Assembly: GCA_012861695.1 (NCBI GenBank)
Contig: JAAOOA010000026.1
Span: 24,038,080-24,102,079 of the forward strand
Direction: 5' to 3'
Origin: Trematomus loennbergii
Taxonomy: Eukaryota; Chordata; Actinopteri; Perciformes; Nototheniidae
DNA length: 64,000 nt
The notes beneath the pieces are model-generated. The model ran no database searches. It had not been told where the DNA came from and worked only from the letters and a program-made list of their open reading frames with translations. The position numbers were made by a program, and so were the translations under genes. Shown one piece after another: positions 14,174 to 26,407 of the stretch (positions are counted from its first letter, which is position 1; each line of letters starts with the position of its first letter).

Positions 14174-14440
14174 CACGACGCCACAAACAAAGTACAAAAG
14201 AAAGTCTTTACTGGAAAAATGGCACTAAATGCACAACAGAAAATCACTCCGTAGAGGTAACAGGTAGATAACAAAAAACACTCTTACGAGGAAAAGGTTA
14301 CCAACGTAGTTCCAAAAAATGCAAAAGATAAAGTAAATTCCAAACTCGGCTCTTAGCTCTTAGCAGAAAGACATGGACTTGACGCTGGCTGTCTGGCACA
14401 TGGGACGAAACGAACTGGCAACAAGACAAGGGAGACAGGA

Positions 14441-14882
14441 TCTATATAGTGCGTCTCACTTCGGTTATTTTTCCTTTCCTCGCTCCTCGGGCTCTGTATC
14501 ACCGGAAGTTGATTTGTCTGCGCCATCTTGAGTACCGTCCCAGTGGCCTTATTTTTGCCGGAGGACCGAGGACGAGGATCGAGGAGTGATAACGGAGGAG
14601 CGATAATCGAGGAACTACCAGACCCTCCTCCGGTGAAATCCTCAGACACTCGCCCCGCCCCCTTACTGTGTATCGTTCACTGATTGGATGATGCAGCGCA
14701 TGCACTGATCTGGCTGCTGTCAGACGATCAGCTGTGCGGCGTCATCACAAACGGACGTCGCTTCACGTGACGCTCCAGAGGAAACGACGTCCCATTGCTC
14801 TTAAAACTAATTTCCCTGCTTCTCGTGGTTTCCTTCGTCTCTCCATGCTTCCCTGGTGGGAGGGACTAAACGCAGGGAAAAT
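14441..14882. other. GC-richer non-coding segment between repeats
   Basis: Flanked by inverted segments (CTCACTTCGGTTA at about 14454-14466; TTAACCGAAGTGAG at about 14911-14924), the second of which is already in the tandem duplication. Several overlapping minus-strand ORFs show no recognisable protein. Probably another decayed mobile element. Confidence 0.4.
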
Positions 14883-16880
14883 ACGCAAGTGAGGGACGCA
14901 AGGAATCCATTTAACCGAAGTGAGATGCAGCCTATATATAGGCAGGCTAAGGGGGCACAGGTGCAGACAATTAGGGCGGAGTCGACAATCACAGTGGAGG
15001 GAAAACACACAAAGGGAGGAAGTGAGGTGATCTGCAAAAGAAGGAAAGGTTACTACAAAATAAAACAGGATACAAGACTGAACTAAAATACATTAACATA
15101 TTTTACGAGACACAATATACATTTTCTTTAGTATATAAGAAGATGTATTAAAATGTCCTCTCTGCGCGTTTACAACAGAAGTTCAAAGATGTGTTAGCCT
15201 AGCTTAGCACAATGACTGCAAGCGGGGGGAAACTGATAGCCTAAGTTGAAGGAAAGAGAAAGACAAGCTGTCTGATTATTATCTTTAGCGAACAATTTAG
15301 TAACTGAACCATCCAAAAGTCATTCGTTTTGTAATCACTAGAGCGCCAGTAGAGCTCTAACATAAAATCCACAATGTCTCCTTTTAACATTTTAATTTCT
15401 ACAGCTTTTCAAAGAAAGCATGTGAACCACAGAGAGTTGGAAATTATGCTGATTTTCAGAAACTCAAATGAGTCATGAACGGGCCATTTGAGACACGCTG
15501 AGAAGGGATTGGTAACGTACAGTTTCTTTGAAAAGTTTAATTACATCATTTAAGTAGTTTCTGTCAATCAATTAACAACTGGTTAGACAGCTCAATCTCA
15601 TCCAAGTTTTTCACCATTTCTTATAAACGTATTTGTTGATAGAGTAAGATAAGATCTGTATTTTACATTTTGCCTACAGTACAAAGCTCTGATTGGCCGA
15701 CTGTTTCTTCATCTTTAAATCAGCCCTCAGGTGACGTGGAGACGTGTTGATAGATGTTTTATATGTGAACAAATGGCAAACAATGGAGTATTTGTAAGGC
15801 CCAGATTGTTCAAAGTAAAGGTGTCATTTAAACACAATTTGTTAGACGAAGGAACATTACATTACATTACATGTCACTTGTTAGGCGCTTTTATCCAAAG
15901 CGACTTACATACTCAATACTGTGGACAATCCCCACAGGAGCAATTTGGGGTGAAGTGTCTTTCCCAGGGACACAACGACATGCTGACTGCAGTGGGGTTT
16001 GAACCTGTGACCCCTGATCCAAACACCAACGCACAACCCACTGCACCACACGCCTCAGAGATTGACTGTCAGTGCCAGTGTGATGTGTAATTGTATATTT
16101 AACAACTATTTTTTCTACTAAACTTCAGATCAGCTTGGATGTTCAATCTAAATTCTTAACACTTTAAAGTCCACAGGTAATAGAACAACTGCAAGTAGGG
16201 ACTGTCATTGAGTTTATATTAAATAAAATGTTTATCCAGGGATGTACAAGACTTAGGGGGAGGCACGGCATGTACTGTAGGCTAAAGTCACTAAGAAAAG
16301 GTTTTCTAATTGAATTACATATATCACACAAAAGACTGCAAGATGATTGGCTGCAGCCTCCCTCTGCAAGATGGACAATGATTGGTATTTCTGGCCATTT
16401 TTAGCCGGTTATACCGTGAATTCCTCTGAGGTGGGTATACAGTCAAACATGCAATGATCCTGGTGTTATTATTTATATGTTTCCTGTTGTCTTGTTTCAC
16501 TTCCTGTCTTTGTGTTTTTGGTGATTCCAATCACCTGATTCCAATCACCTGCTGCCCTTGTGATTTTGCCAGCCGTCTCCAGCTGTGTCTTGTCCATTTG
16601 AACTACTTCTGTGTGCATATATGCCGGTCTTTCCCAGTGTTCTCTGTGAGTTTGTCTTCAATGTTCCTGTCGATGGTTCCCCTGGTGTTGTTCTACTCTT
16701 TAATGGTTCCCCTGTTTATTCCCTGGTGCTCTCTCGTGGATTTGCCTTCAATTTCCTCCTGCAAAACTGTCCCAGAACCCAGTTCCCCCTCTTCAGTAAA
16801 GTCAAGCTCTACGTTCTCCAGAGGACAAAGCAGTGACACATCTTTTCCAGGTACGGTTGAGCATTTTATTTTATTTTACG
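14883..16880. repeat. tandem segmental duplication, unit 1
   Basis: A unit of about 2.0 kb starting ACGCAAGTGAGGGACGCAAG and ending TTCCAGGTACGGTTGAGCATT plus a T-rich tail. It is repeated head to tail from 16881. The copies differ by scattered substitutions and small indels, so the duplication is not recent but not ancient either. It encloses a common teleost interspersed repeat (15845-16065). The ORFs in it (for example 15731-16090 and 16454-16912) recur, partly broken, in unit 2 and resemble no known protein. Confidence 0.92.
15845..16065 (+). repeat. teleost interspersed repeat in unit 1
   Basis: Contains GCGCTTTTATCCAAAGCGACTTACA and a later GTGAAGTGTCTTTCCCAGGGACACAACGAC segment (quoted here in part only), followed by GGGTTTGAACCTGTGACCCC. 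From memory this arrangement is very frequent in ray-finned fish genomes. Confidence 0.6.
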
Positions 16881-17882
16881 ACGCAAGTGAGGGACGCAAG
16901 GAATCCATTTAACCGAAGTGAGATGCAGCCTATATATAGGCAAGCTAAGGGGGCACAGGTGCAGACAATTAGGGCGGAGTCGACAATCACAGTGGAGTGA
17001 AAACACACAAAGAGAGGAAGTGAGGTGATCTGCAACAAGAAGAAAAGGTTACTACAAAATAAAACAGGATACAAGACTGAACTAAACTAAACTATTAACA
17101 TATTTTACGAGACACAACATACATTTTCTTTAGTTATATAAGAAGATGTATTAAAATGTCCTCTCGCGTTTATAACAGAAGTTCAAAGATGTGTTTAGCC
17201 TAGCTTAGCACAATGACTGCAAGCGGGGGGAAACTGCTAGCCTAAGTTGAAGGAAAGAGAAACACAAGCGGTCTGATTTACATGTTTTATCTTCAGCGAA
17301 CAATTTAGTAACTGAACCATCCAGAAGTCATTCGTTTTGTAATCACTAGAGCGCCAGTAGAGCTCTAAGATAAAATCCACAATGTCTCCTTTTAACGTTT
17401 TAATTTCTACAGCTTTTCAAAGAAAGCATGTGAACCACAGAGAGTTGGAAATTATGCTGATTTTCAGAAACTCAAATGATCATGAAACGGGCCATTTGAG
17501 ACACGCTGAGAAGGGATTGGTAACGTACAGTTTTCTTGAAAAAGTTTAATTACATCATGTAAGTAGTTTCTGTAAATCAATTAACTGCTTAGACAGCTCA
17601 ATCTCATCCAAGTTTTTCACCATTCTTATAAACGTATTTGTTGATAGAGTAAGATAAGATCTGTATTTTACATTTTGCCTACAGTACAAAGCTCTGATTG
17701 GCCGACTGTTTCTTCATCTTTAAATCAGCCCTCAGGTGACGTGGAGACGTGTTGATAGATGTTTTTATATGAACAAATGGCAAACAATGGAGTATTTGTA
17801 AGGCCCAGATTGTTCAAAGTAAAGGTGTCATTTAAACACAATTTGTTAGACGAAGGAACATGACATTACATTACATTACATG

Positions 17883-18521
17883 CAGAGATGGGGTCGTTAC
17901 TAAAAAAAAAAGTAATATATTACTTTAAAAAAAAGTAATATATTACACTACTTCGTTACACTCCACATAAAGTAACTTGTTACTTTACTCGTTACTTTAC
18001 TCGCAGGGCCGGCCCGCCCCTCCCAGCAGGCAGATCACGCAGACCGCTAAAGTTTCAAATGTTCTCTTTAATTCAGTTTCCATTGTCGCATAAGACTGAT
18101 CCAGATAGCTCTGACTATGGCTGTCCTCTGTCTCCTGCTATCTGTATTTTGCGCAGTATATCTCTGAACAATGCGATGGTGATTCCACTGTGCAAATGGG
18201 CAACATTACCTCTACTATGAAGGATGCTACAAGCCTGTCCATCTCTGCTTCGGCGGCGGCGCACTCACAACATCCTCACTCTGGGTTCGGGGGTCCTTAG
18301 CTATTAGCTTCACCTTAGCATGTGTTCTTTGCAGGTGTTTGTTGAGGTTTGACATGGTGTTTGCAGCAGTGGATAACAGCTTCTGGCCTGGACACAGTTT
18401 GCACCTCACCGTCACATTCCTGTCTATTCTTCGGACGAACTCAAAATAATGGGCATACCTCCACCCCTCGAAAGTTATCGCTGACTCAGCCATGTTTATG
18501 CAGCACTGCACGTGGAGATGT
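17883..18521 (-). mobile_element. truncated hAT transposon fragment
   Basis: The left end CAGAGATGGGGTCGTTACT, followed by GTAATATATTACTTT palindromes and repeated GTTACTTTACTCG motifs, is typical of one terminus of a fish hAT element. The interior contains the start of a transposase reading leftward. No matching right terminus or target duplication is present. The right edge abuts unit-2 sequence and 145 bases of target are missing, so the fragment probably arrived or was trimmed with a deletion. Confidence 0.75.
18227..18493 (-). pseudogene. hAT transposase N-terminal remnant with BED zinc finger
   Basis: The frame starts MAESAITFEGWRYAHYFEF and continues to a BED-type zinc finger with CKLC as the Cys pair and HLQRTH as the His pair. 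It stops after about 88 residues. BED fingers sit at the N-terminus of hAT transposases and ZBED proteins, where they bind DNA. The RNaseH-like catalytic domain and the dimerisation domain are absent, so the product cannot transpose. The Met chosen is at 18493, because sequence upstream of it belongs to the junction. Domestication is possible but unsupported. Confidence 0.7.
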
Positions 18522-19390
18522 GGACCCCCTGATCCAAACACCAACGCACAACCCACTGCACCACACGCCTCAGAGGGGGGGGATTGACTGTCAGTGCCAG
18601 TGTGATGTGTAATTGTATATTTAACAACTATTTTTTCTACTAAACTTCGGATCAGCTTGGATGTTCAATCTGAATTCTTAACACTTTAAAGTCCACAGGT
18701 AATAGAACAACAGCAAGTAGGGACTGTCATTGAGTTTATATTAAATACAATGTTCATCCAGGGATGTACAAGACTTAGGGGGAGGCACGGCATGTAGGCT
18801 GAAGTCACTAAGAAAAGGTTTTCTAATTGAATTACATATATCACACAAAAGACTGCAAGATGATTGGCTGCAGCCTCCCTCTGCAAGATGGACAGTCATT
18901 GGTATTTCTGGCCATTTTTAGCTGGTTATACCGTGAATTCCTCTGAGGTGGGTATACAGTCATACATGCAATGATCCTGGCGTTATTATTTATATGTTTC
19001 CTGTTGTCTTGTTTCACTTCCTGTCTTTGTGTTTTTGGTGATTGTCTGCCCCGTCCTGATTCCAATCACCTGCTGCCCTTGTGATTTAGCCAGCCGCCTC
19101 CAGCTGTGTCTTGTCCATTTAACTACTTCTGTGTGCATATATGCCGGTCTTTCCCAGTGTTCTCTGTGAGTTTGTCATCAATGTCCCTGTCGATGGTTCC
19201 CCTGGTGTTGTTCTACTCTTTAATGGTTCCCCTGTTTATTCCCTGGTGCTCTCTCGTGGATTTGCCTTCAATTTCCTCCTGCAAAACTGTCCCAGAACCC
19301 AGTTCCCCCTCTTCAGTAAAGTCAAGCTCTACGTTCTCCAGAGGACGAAGCACATCTTTTCCAGGTACGGTTAAGCATTTTATTTTTTAC

Positions 19391-22300
19391 ATTTGGGCAG
19401 GAATGGGCGTAGCGTGGTTAACTTCGAGCATTTATTTTCAATAGTACCAACATGTGAAATCTACCAAAATGCATTTAACACTAATAACAAAAATGATGTA
19501 TCGTAAAAACATAAACTTATCTATGGTCAGGTATGTGTAGGGGTCGCAGTTTGTAGCTTAACCTTATTCAGTTTTGTTATAATACAAATATTAAAATATC
19601 CTGTAATGTTGCAGTCACCAATCCTACCACCTCATCCCCCCTTTTACAGTTTGGACGCTAAGCTAGGCTATATTGTGTGCACAACAACATAACACCTAAC
19701 CTTGTACTGTTAGTGGGATTGTGTTTGTCTCAGCTCTGCAATAGACTGGAAACCTTGTGTACCACTGAATGCAATTCTCCCAATGCATGCTGGGATAGAT
19801 TGTCTTTTGTGACACTGAAAAGGATAAGCTTATTTCAAAAGGGGGCAAATGATTAATTTGACCTTGACATCTCCATTTCAATGGATGCATACTGTATTAT
19901 GTAGGTATTCAGTGTCTTGTATTAACGGATGAGAATCTGTATTCAAACTTAATCTTTATTTTGGAACATTTTGACCTTATGCAGCTATATTCTTCGGCTC
20001 TAATGATTTATGTTTATTATATAAGTCTGACACTTGACACTAATTTGAATAATAAGCCATGTGTTTACAGTCTTTGTGTCTCCACCCAGATGTAACACGC
20101 CTGTACAGGTTTCTTGCCTGAAGAGGAACTGGTTCTTCAGTTGAAGGCATTGCCTCCTGTCTTGATGATCCCTACAGGAAACGCTCTATTCAATTTAGGA
20201 TGACTTTTCATTTTGACTCATCAAAGTGTTTTCATAGGCATGTGCCTGTGGGCTACAGGTACTGACGTCAATTTCCCGACAATTGAACACATTTTATGAG
20301 CTGTTTGTGAACTTGTCGACTTTACAAAACATGTTCATCTTACAGCTGCCAAACCCTCCATCTGTGAAGTGCATGCTGTATGAAAACTTTTATTTTTAAG
20401 CTGATACATATACAAGTTACAGAAGAAGATCATGAGCACTTGATCAATGTCCAACAGGTGTTGTACCTTCACCTCCTGCCCAATAAAATACATTTGGTCT
20501 CTAATTAGTTTTTTTTTTTAATGTTAAGCAAGCATTTAAAACTGTGACTACTGGCTTGTTTAGTTGACTTTTATCACATACCGGTAACCAGATTTTTCAT
20601 CACACAGTTGTTTATCTATTGTCGGCTTATGGATGATTCTGCCAGGAGAGTTTCATGTCCACCCTAGCCTGGGGCTCAGTTTCACTCCATTAAATCGTGT
20701 ATGGAAAAAAAGAGCAAGACTTTTGCTTATGAAACCAGGAAAACCTGAAATAACCCAACTTTATAATCTCCTATTGGATCATAGCATGTCATCTTCTGTG
20801 GTTTTGAGGAGTAAATGTGTCAGAGGAATCAAAATATGTTGACTTATAAATGAATTGTTAACATTTTGTACAAACACTAGAGTTGTTCTTATTTCATTTT
20901 TTTTCATACATATTCAGTATTTTCTTCCCAACTAGGTGAATAATTGGTGTAGCTATGGCCTTTTTAACATCGACTGGAGACTTTCTCAAAATACGCAAAG
21001 AAAAAAACGTCAATCTTTTCCTATACTTTGACTTGGTTTTGAAAGCTTTACAGTTATTATAAGTTGAGTCAAGTGTATTTGACTTCTTTTGTTTTTAAAG
21101 AGGAAAAACAGATCAGAATAACTCAGTGAATGGTGACTGTCTGAAGTCATTAACCCTCATCTGGCAGCTCTTTCCAGCACGTTGGAACATTTTCCGCTGA
21201 AACCTGTTCAGTCTAAGTGTTTTTAGACAAACACAATATGTTCTGCATCAGGTGTGGCCGCTGGATGTTTTCCACCTGAGTCTTAGATCATCTTTCAGCA
21301 TGCTGTCTTGATGTTTGGTCGGTGTTATTTATTCTTTTCTTACCAGAAGGTGATTAAGTGTGGAATTTCCACCGCAACATTAGTGAAATCAGCCGTATAA
21401 AATATTAACTTTCAGGATTACCTGAACATTACAAAATGTTGACAATACCCCACAAGTTTGTCATTTGGGTAAATCAAATTTGGATAACTTTTTTTGCAAT
21501 AACCACACAGTTCTTTACCATTTTGATTCAGCATGCAGATTAAATTCACAGTTTTAGTTTGCGTATAAAACACTTAAATTGTGGAGAAAATGTGAATTAA
21601 CAATGTTTTGGGGTCATTGTACGTTAGATAAAAAAGAAAAGAAAAAATAGTGTCATAAAAGTTTCCCAAAATGTATAACTTTATCATCTCAGATATTCTG
21701 AGTTTTTAACAAACAATTTCTGAATATTACATCTGTCTACAGACTTTGAATTTTTTCCTCACAATGGCATTTATCAACAGTAATTATATCCACAAAAAAG
21801 CGTTGTCATGGTGCGTTGTTTATGTTTATTTCTTTGTGCAAAGTAAATTCCCTTAGGGAAATAAAAAAATTATTCAAGAGAGACTTGTAAATACAGGTAT
21901 TTGCATTTGCATACAGTATATTGTTAAAAAACAAAGATGTGATACAAAAAAAGAGAGAGACTTGCACAATGGAAAAAGAGACTCATACAAAAGCTTGTCT
22001 CATAAATCAAGAAAACGTATATCAAAATTCTGCTGACGTATTAATGAGCAGCATAACTGAGCAAGAAGATCACCTCTTGTTGCAGCAGTGTGAGTTATCA
22101 GTGTGTGAGTTGTCAGTGGTTGTCACCCGGACGCTCCCCTCTGCAGCATGTTGAGCTACACACACCCTGATCATCCAGGTGACGCAACACAGCGCTTTGC
22201 TGATTCACAGCCAAAGAAAAGATATGTGAGAAGAAGGAAATTAACTTCTTATCACGCAGCTGTCACTTTTATTCCCCCTTTGTCGCTTGAGGGGTGTCTC

Positions 22301-22733
22301 ACATCAGTTTCATATCACAACTGAGTGAAATATCCAAATGCTCGACTCTCTACTATGTATAGACACAATTCACCTAAATACATATTGATACATTTGAATA
22401 TTTATTACAATTGAATTCAAAGTTATATGGATTAAACAAAGTACGGCTGCACAGCATGTTTTTACTCACTAGAAATGAAATTGCAAACACTGACAGTGAT
22501 TTCAAAGACAATGTATGTGTGATGCAGAAATGGTGTAACTAATACATTTTTTTAAATATGAAGAAAAAAAAAGAAATTCACAAGACAACCCAAACTTGAA
22601 TGATTACTAACCGAAGATCTTCTGAATATAGGAAATGTGTATCTCACTGACAGAGGGAAACACAATGACTGACAGCAGCAGGGGGACACTTTGTTATTCT
22701 TTACTTTATTACATAATGTTTTTCCCAGCTACA
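19391..22733. other. intergenic sequence without genes
   Basis: AT-rich, single-copy-looking sequence. I found no exon with paired splice sites, no RNA gene and no obvious transposon. Confidence 0.55.
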
Positions 22734-23800
22734 TTATCAAATCAAATCAAGTTTTATTTATATAGCACATTTTTAAACAATTTTGCCAAAGTGCTATACA
22801 TATAATAAAATACCCTACAGTAAAGACAACAGCACAGTTTGTTCAGAATATCAGTATGAGAAAAACGACACCCTCTGTCCTTAGACCCTCACATCGTACA
22901 AGGAAAAACTTCCAGAGAAAAACCCACATTTCAAAGGGAAAAATGGGAGAAACCTCGGGGAGAGCAACAGAGGAGGGATCCCTCTCCCAGGACGGACAGA
23001 CGTGCAATAGATGCCGTGGGTGTTTCTCAATCGCGAGTACGCTTGCTTGGTAGCAAATGTCTGCCGAGTATCTTGCTTCAGAAGCGAGTCAAGAATACTT
23101 CCTGCCATTCGGAAAACGAAGAGTGGAACAGGCTAGCAAGTGTGCAGGTGTGCGTCATATGAGAGGCCCCGCCTTACAACTTCCGCCACAGATTTGGGGA
23201 AATTGGTCCGTGCGCAAAGCATTGTGGGGATTTTAAGACCGCAGAGTCTACTCATGTGCAGCCTCGATATTTCTCCAAACGAAGTACGCCGGGCTCGGTA
23301 GATTTCCAAGTATGCTGGAGATTGGAACAGTCCTTGGGCGGCACTCGATGACGTAGTATGCTTGAAATAGTGGCTCTGAAGCAGCTTTACTCGCGATTGA
23401 GAAACACCCCGTGTGTAAATTGAAGAGATAATACATTTTACAGCGTAGGTAGACTGTAGAATGTTTGGAAATGCATGTGTCTGTAATAAGATGAATCCAC
23501 GAAGATGTCAACAACATTCCTGTGGGAGCCATCAGGGAAGCAGCATGACGAGACCCAGGCAGGACCGCAGAGACAGGCCAGCCACGACCCGAAGTCCACG
23601 ACTTAATCCAGAACTCAGGATAGAGGATCCAGGGCACAGGACCACAGCAAGAGGATCAGCCTCCACTCCGGATCCCGCGTAGATATAGACACAAAAAGAC
23701 ACATTTGGCTGGGTTAATCGGAACATGAGTGTACACAGACACAGACAGACAGAAGGAAGAACAAGCACTCCCTTAGGATAGGATTAAGGGAAAAGGGTAG
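22734..23800. repeat. teleost interspersed repeat, interrupted
   Basis: Begins (ATCAA)n then GTTTTATTTATATAGCACAT, a 3'-end-like motif also found at 32750-32840. It continues with GGGAGAAACCTCGGGGAGAG and GGATCCCTCTCCCAGGACGG. It is interrupted at 23019-23408 and resumes with GTGTAAATTGAAGAG. From memory this is a widespread fish repeat. Right boundary approximate. Confidence 0.6.
23019..23408. mobile_element. MITE with 5-bp target duplication
   Basis: A 390-bp element with about 20-bp perfect inverted ends (GGTGTTTCTCAATCGCGAGTA and its complement). It is flanked by CCGTG on both sides (23014-23018 and 23409-23413). Removing the element and one CCGTG restores a continuous host repeat (GATGCCGTGTGTAAATTG), which confirms the boundaries. 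No ORF of note. Superfamily unknown. Confidence 0.88.
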
Positions 23801-25615
23801 CAAGTAAGAGAGTAAGAAACAGAGGTGGAGAGGCACACACAGGGAACAAAGGCCACACTGGAGCCTTAGTTGGAAATTGGTGAGAGATAGGGAGAAAGAA
23901 GTTAGTTAGCAGGAAGGTAGTTTCCTATTGGTGTCATGGACATCGCACCTTGGACTTTCTTGGAGGCAAAAATCATGCAACACATTGAGAGAGATATTAA
24001 AAAAACAAATACATTTTCTATTCATTTTACTGAAGCTCCCTCTGGAGGGACCTTTGGAATTTTAGCCCATTTACATGCACACACACCTTTATAACACACT
24101 ACAGGACAGAGAAACCCCCAAAAAGCACAATAGGGCCTTTTTAATTATCAAATATTTTTGGTAAAGGCCAACTACACCACCTAAACACACCATCCTTATT
24201 TCCCAAAATGGGGTAATCCTTTTTAAGTTTGATTGTTTTATTTTGAGGATGACCTATCCCATGTGGACAGAAATATTGTTGCATAAAAGTTTGTGAGGTG
24301 CAATGTGAGTGAGACTGGATTTCAAACATGGAAAAAACTTATTTTTAATGATGTCCTTGTAACAGTTTCACAACAAGAGGGCCATGCTGCTTACATCTCA
24401 TTCCTATCAAGCTCACAAGCAGGCGTGTGCATTGGTTTGTACATGATAACGTGCCACGTGCGGCACTTTTATCAGATATTGGGGCCATTCGTTTTCAAAA
24501 ACCCTCCTCAGGTGAGTCTGACCTGCCAGCAACCTGATACTCTGACAGTAACTTATTTAAATTCCAATGCATTAGCCTTTCCACAAACAGGTTTGTCTTA
24601 ACAAAGCTATTTGTATATGAATGGGACATTACTAAGGTCATTTGAATGCATGTGTAAGGTGTGTGAGTCCATAGTGTTGGCAGCAGAATGGGTGTGTGCT
24701 CAGAACAGAGGAATGTGAGGCGTGGTGTTCAGGGTTTCTCAACATAAGACGTTCAGTCTGACTCCCATGGCAACCAGCGGCTGGATAACCCACAGCCGGA
24801 GACTCCAAACATCAGATGAGCTGCCAGTGTGTCTGCTGCGTGCCACTGTGAGTTCAGACTGCTGGAAATCAGGCTCCAGTCTTGTAAAAAGTCCCCCCCA
24901 TTGTGATTATGTTGAGATCAAAGATTACATTTAGTGTTCAGATATCACATCAAGCCTGCCCTTAACACAAAAGAGATAGCATTGGTTTATGGTCCAAAAG
25001 ATAACAATCTTTTAGATTAGATTAGATTTACCTTAATGATTAATTGGTCCTTAATTGGAAATATTTTTGTTGCAGCACAATGTTAAGGAATTGCACATGA
25101 GATATCAAATATAAAATAAGTATAAACAGTAAATAAATACATAAACAGACAGACAAACATAGAGAATGTCAATTAAATACACCATTTACTGTCTCTTCTA
25201 CTCTACTCAAAAGTGTGATATTGATGCTTTACTTGAAGGACTGAAGTTATTACAATTCCCAGGGGGAACATGAATACTCCATAAAATCCATGCAGAAGTT
25301 GTTGTAAAAACATCTTAGGCTGGGACAAAGTAAAAAAAAAATCAACTACCATGCCTTTATCCACTACTATTTTATATATTTATTTTAAAATATATTTTTA
25401 TACATTTTGGGAACACATTTAGGGTAATCAATACGCATGTCTGTTATTTATTTTGATACTATGCAAAAAATAAAACAAAAACTGTATTTGATCTCTTATC
25501 TATCTTGCTTGGATTTGGAAAATGTCCTTATTTGGTTAAAAGGATTGCTTTAATAAGAAAAAAATACTTTTCTTCTAACTTTGGTCTTTGTTTTAATGTT
25601 GCTGCATTCCCACTG

Positions 25616-25646
<31 letters not shown>

Positions 25647-25849
25647 GGACAGAAAACTGGAACAAGAAAAACCATAAGTGGCATAATCAGAAAGGAGAAC
25701 CGGAAATCAAAAGGCCACGGGGAGGAGAACATTCCTGAAAGTCTTTCAATAGTTGCAATTTAGTGTGAGACTGGCACACGGATCTCCATAAATGGTGAGC
25801 AGAGAGAGAGTGAATATCTTTCTCAGAGGACTTCCCCCTGATTTGTTTT
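23801..25849. other. intergenic sequence without genes
   Basis: Non-coding. An AGATTAGATTAG-type run at 25014-25030 followed by AT-rich sequence looks like a decayed retrotransposon tail. A tetranucleotide repeat lies at 25615-25647. Confidence 0.55.
25615..25647. repeat. (GATA)n microsatellite
   Basis: About eight ATAG units. Confidence 0.95.
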
Positions 25850-26056
25850 CTGCCCTTGTCGCGTTTCCCTCCTATCTTCCCTCCAACAGGTAAAGCGACA
25901 ACTGTCCTCCGTGCGTCAGCAGCGTCGCGCGCGCTCATTACGCAGTTCCCGGTGTGCGGCAGGTGTAGCCCAGGACACACCCACGAGGCAACTGCTGTCA
26001 GGCAGAAAGAGCAGCCTGTCAGTCTTCACAGAGCACCGCAGAGGGAGCACTAACAG
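25850..26056 (+). other. putative non-coding first exon and promoter
   Basis: The most CpG-rich stretch in the region (GCGTCAGCAGCGTCGCGCGC and neighbours), surrounded by AT-rich DNA. It ends at a strong donor, AACAG|GTAAGA (26056/26057). No ATG-initiated frame of note runs into the donor, so it would be 5' UTR. It could be the first exon of the coiled-coil gene whose first coding exon is at 41053, or of a gene I cannot see. No polymerase II core motif is clear. Confidence 0.35.
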
Positions 26057-26407
26057 GTAAGAGGCTGATCATTTACCGGGACGCTCGTTGGATTTTAACC
26101 TGCGTCGCTTTGTGGTCGTTTCCTGCTGCTGGAGTTAACTTGGTTGTGGTTTAGAATAAACTTTAGTCTGCCTGAAGCGTTTTTAGTGGGCAACTGCAGG
26201 GAGGAATCACTGAATATACTTTTCTGGTAACTTTTGAGTGTTGAGTTGGCATACTGTTCAATCCTAAAAAATCACAAAGTGTAGCATGCTAGTAACGTTT
26301 TTGAATGTTACAAAGACTTATACAATTGGGATACAAAGCAACCAATTTTACATTTCATTATAACCAGCAGTTGAATAAAGTAAATATTCACATTACAACT
26401 AACCCAT

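Larger units (their letters stand above)
12733..14440. repeat. unclassified older repeat interrupted by a hAT element
   Basis: Sequence either side of the insertion at 12768-14165 (GTCACGACTAGGCAAACCAG on the left, CACGACGCCACAAACAAAG on the right) joins into one continuous unit when one copy of CCCAAAAG is removed. The right part runs on through 14440. Not assigned to a family. Confidence 0.5.
16881..19390. repeat. tandem segmental duplication, unit 2
   Basis: The second copy of the 14883-16880 unit. It is longer because about 145 bases of unit 1 (15874-16018) are replaced by a hAT fragment of about 640 bases (17883-18521). Homology resumes at GATCCAAACACCAACGCACA and continues to TTCCAGGTACGGTTAAGCATT. 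Confidence 0.92.

Noticed and set aside
14353..15037. Overlapping minus-strand ORFs of 68-98 codons
   Set aside because: They lie across repeat junctions and share no known domain.
16454..16912. 152-codon Ser/Pro/Leu-rich ORF in tandem unit 1 and its relative in unit 2
   Set aside because: The two copies differ by indels that break the frame, so there is no sign of selection for protein. Probably transposon-derived untranslated sequence.
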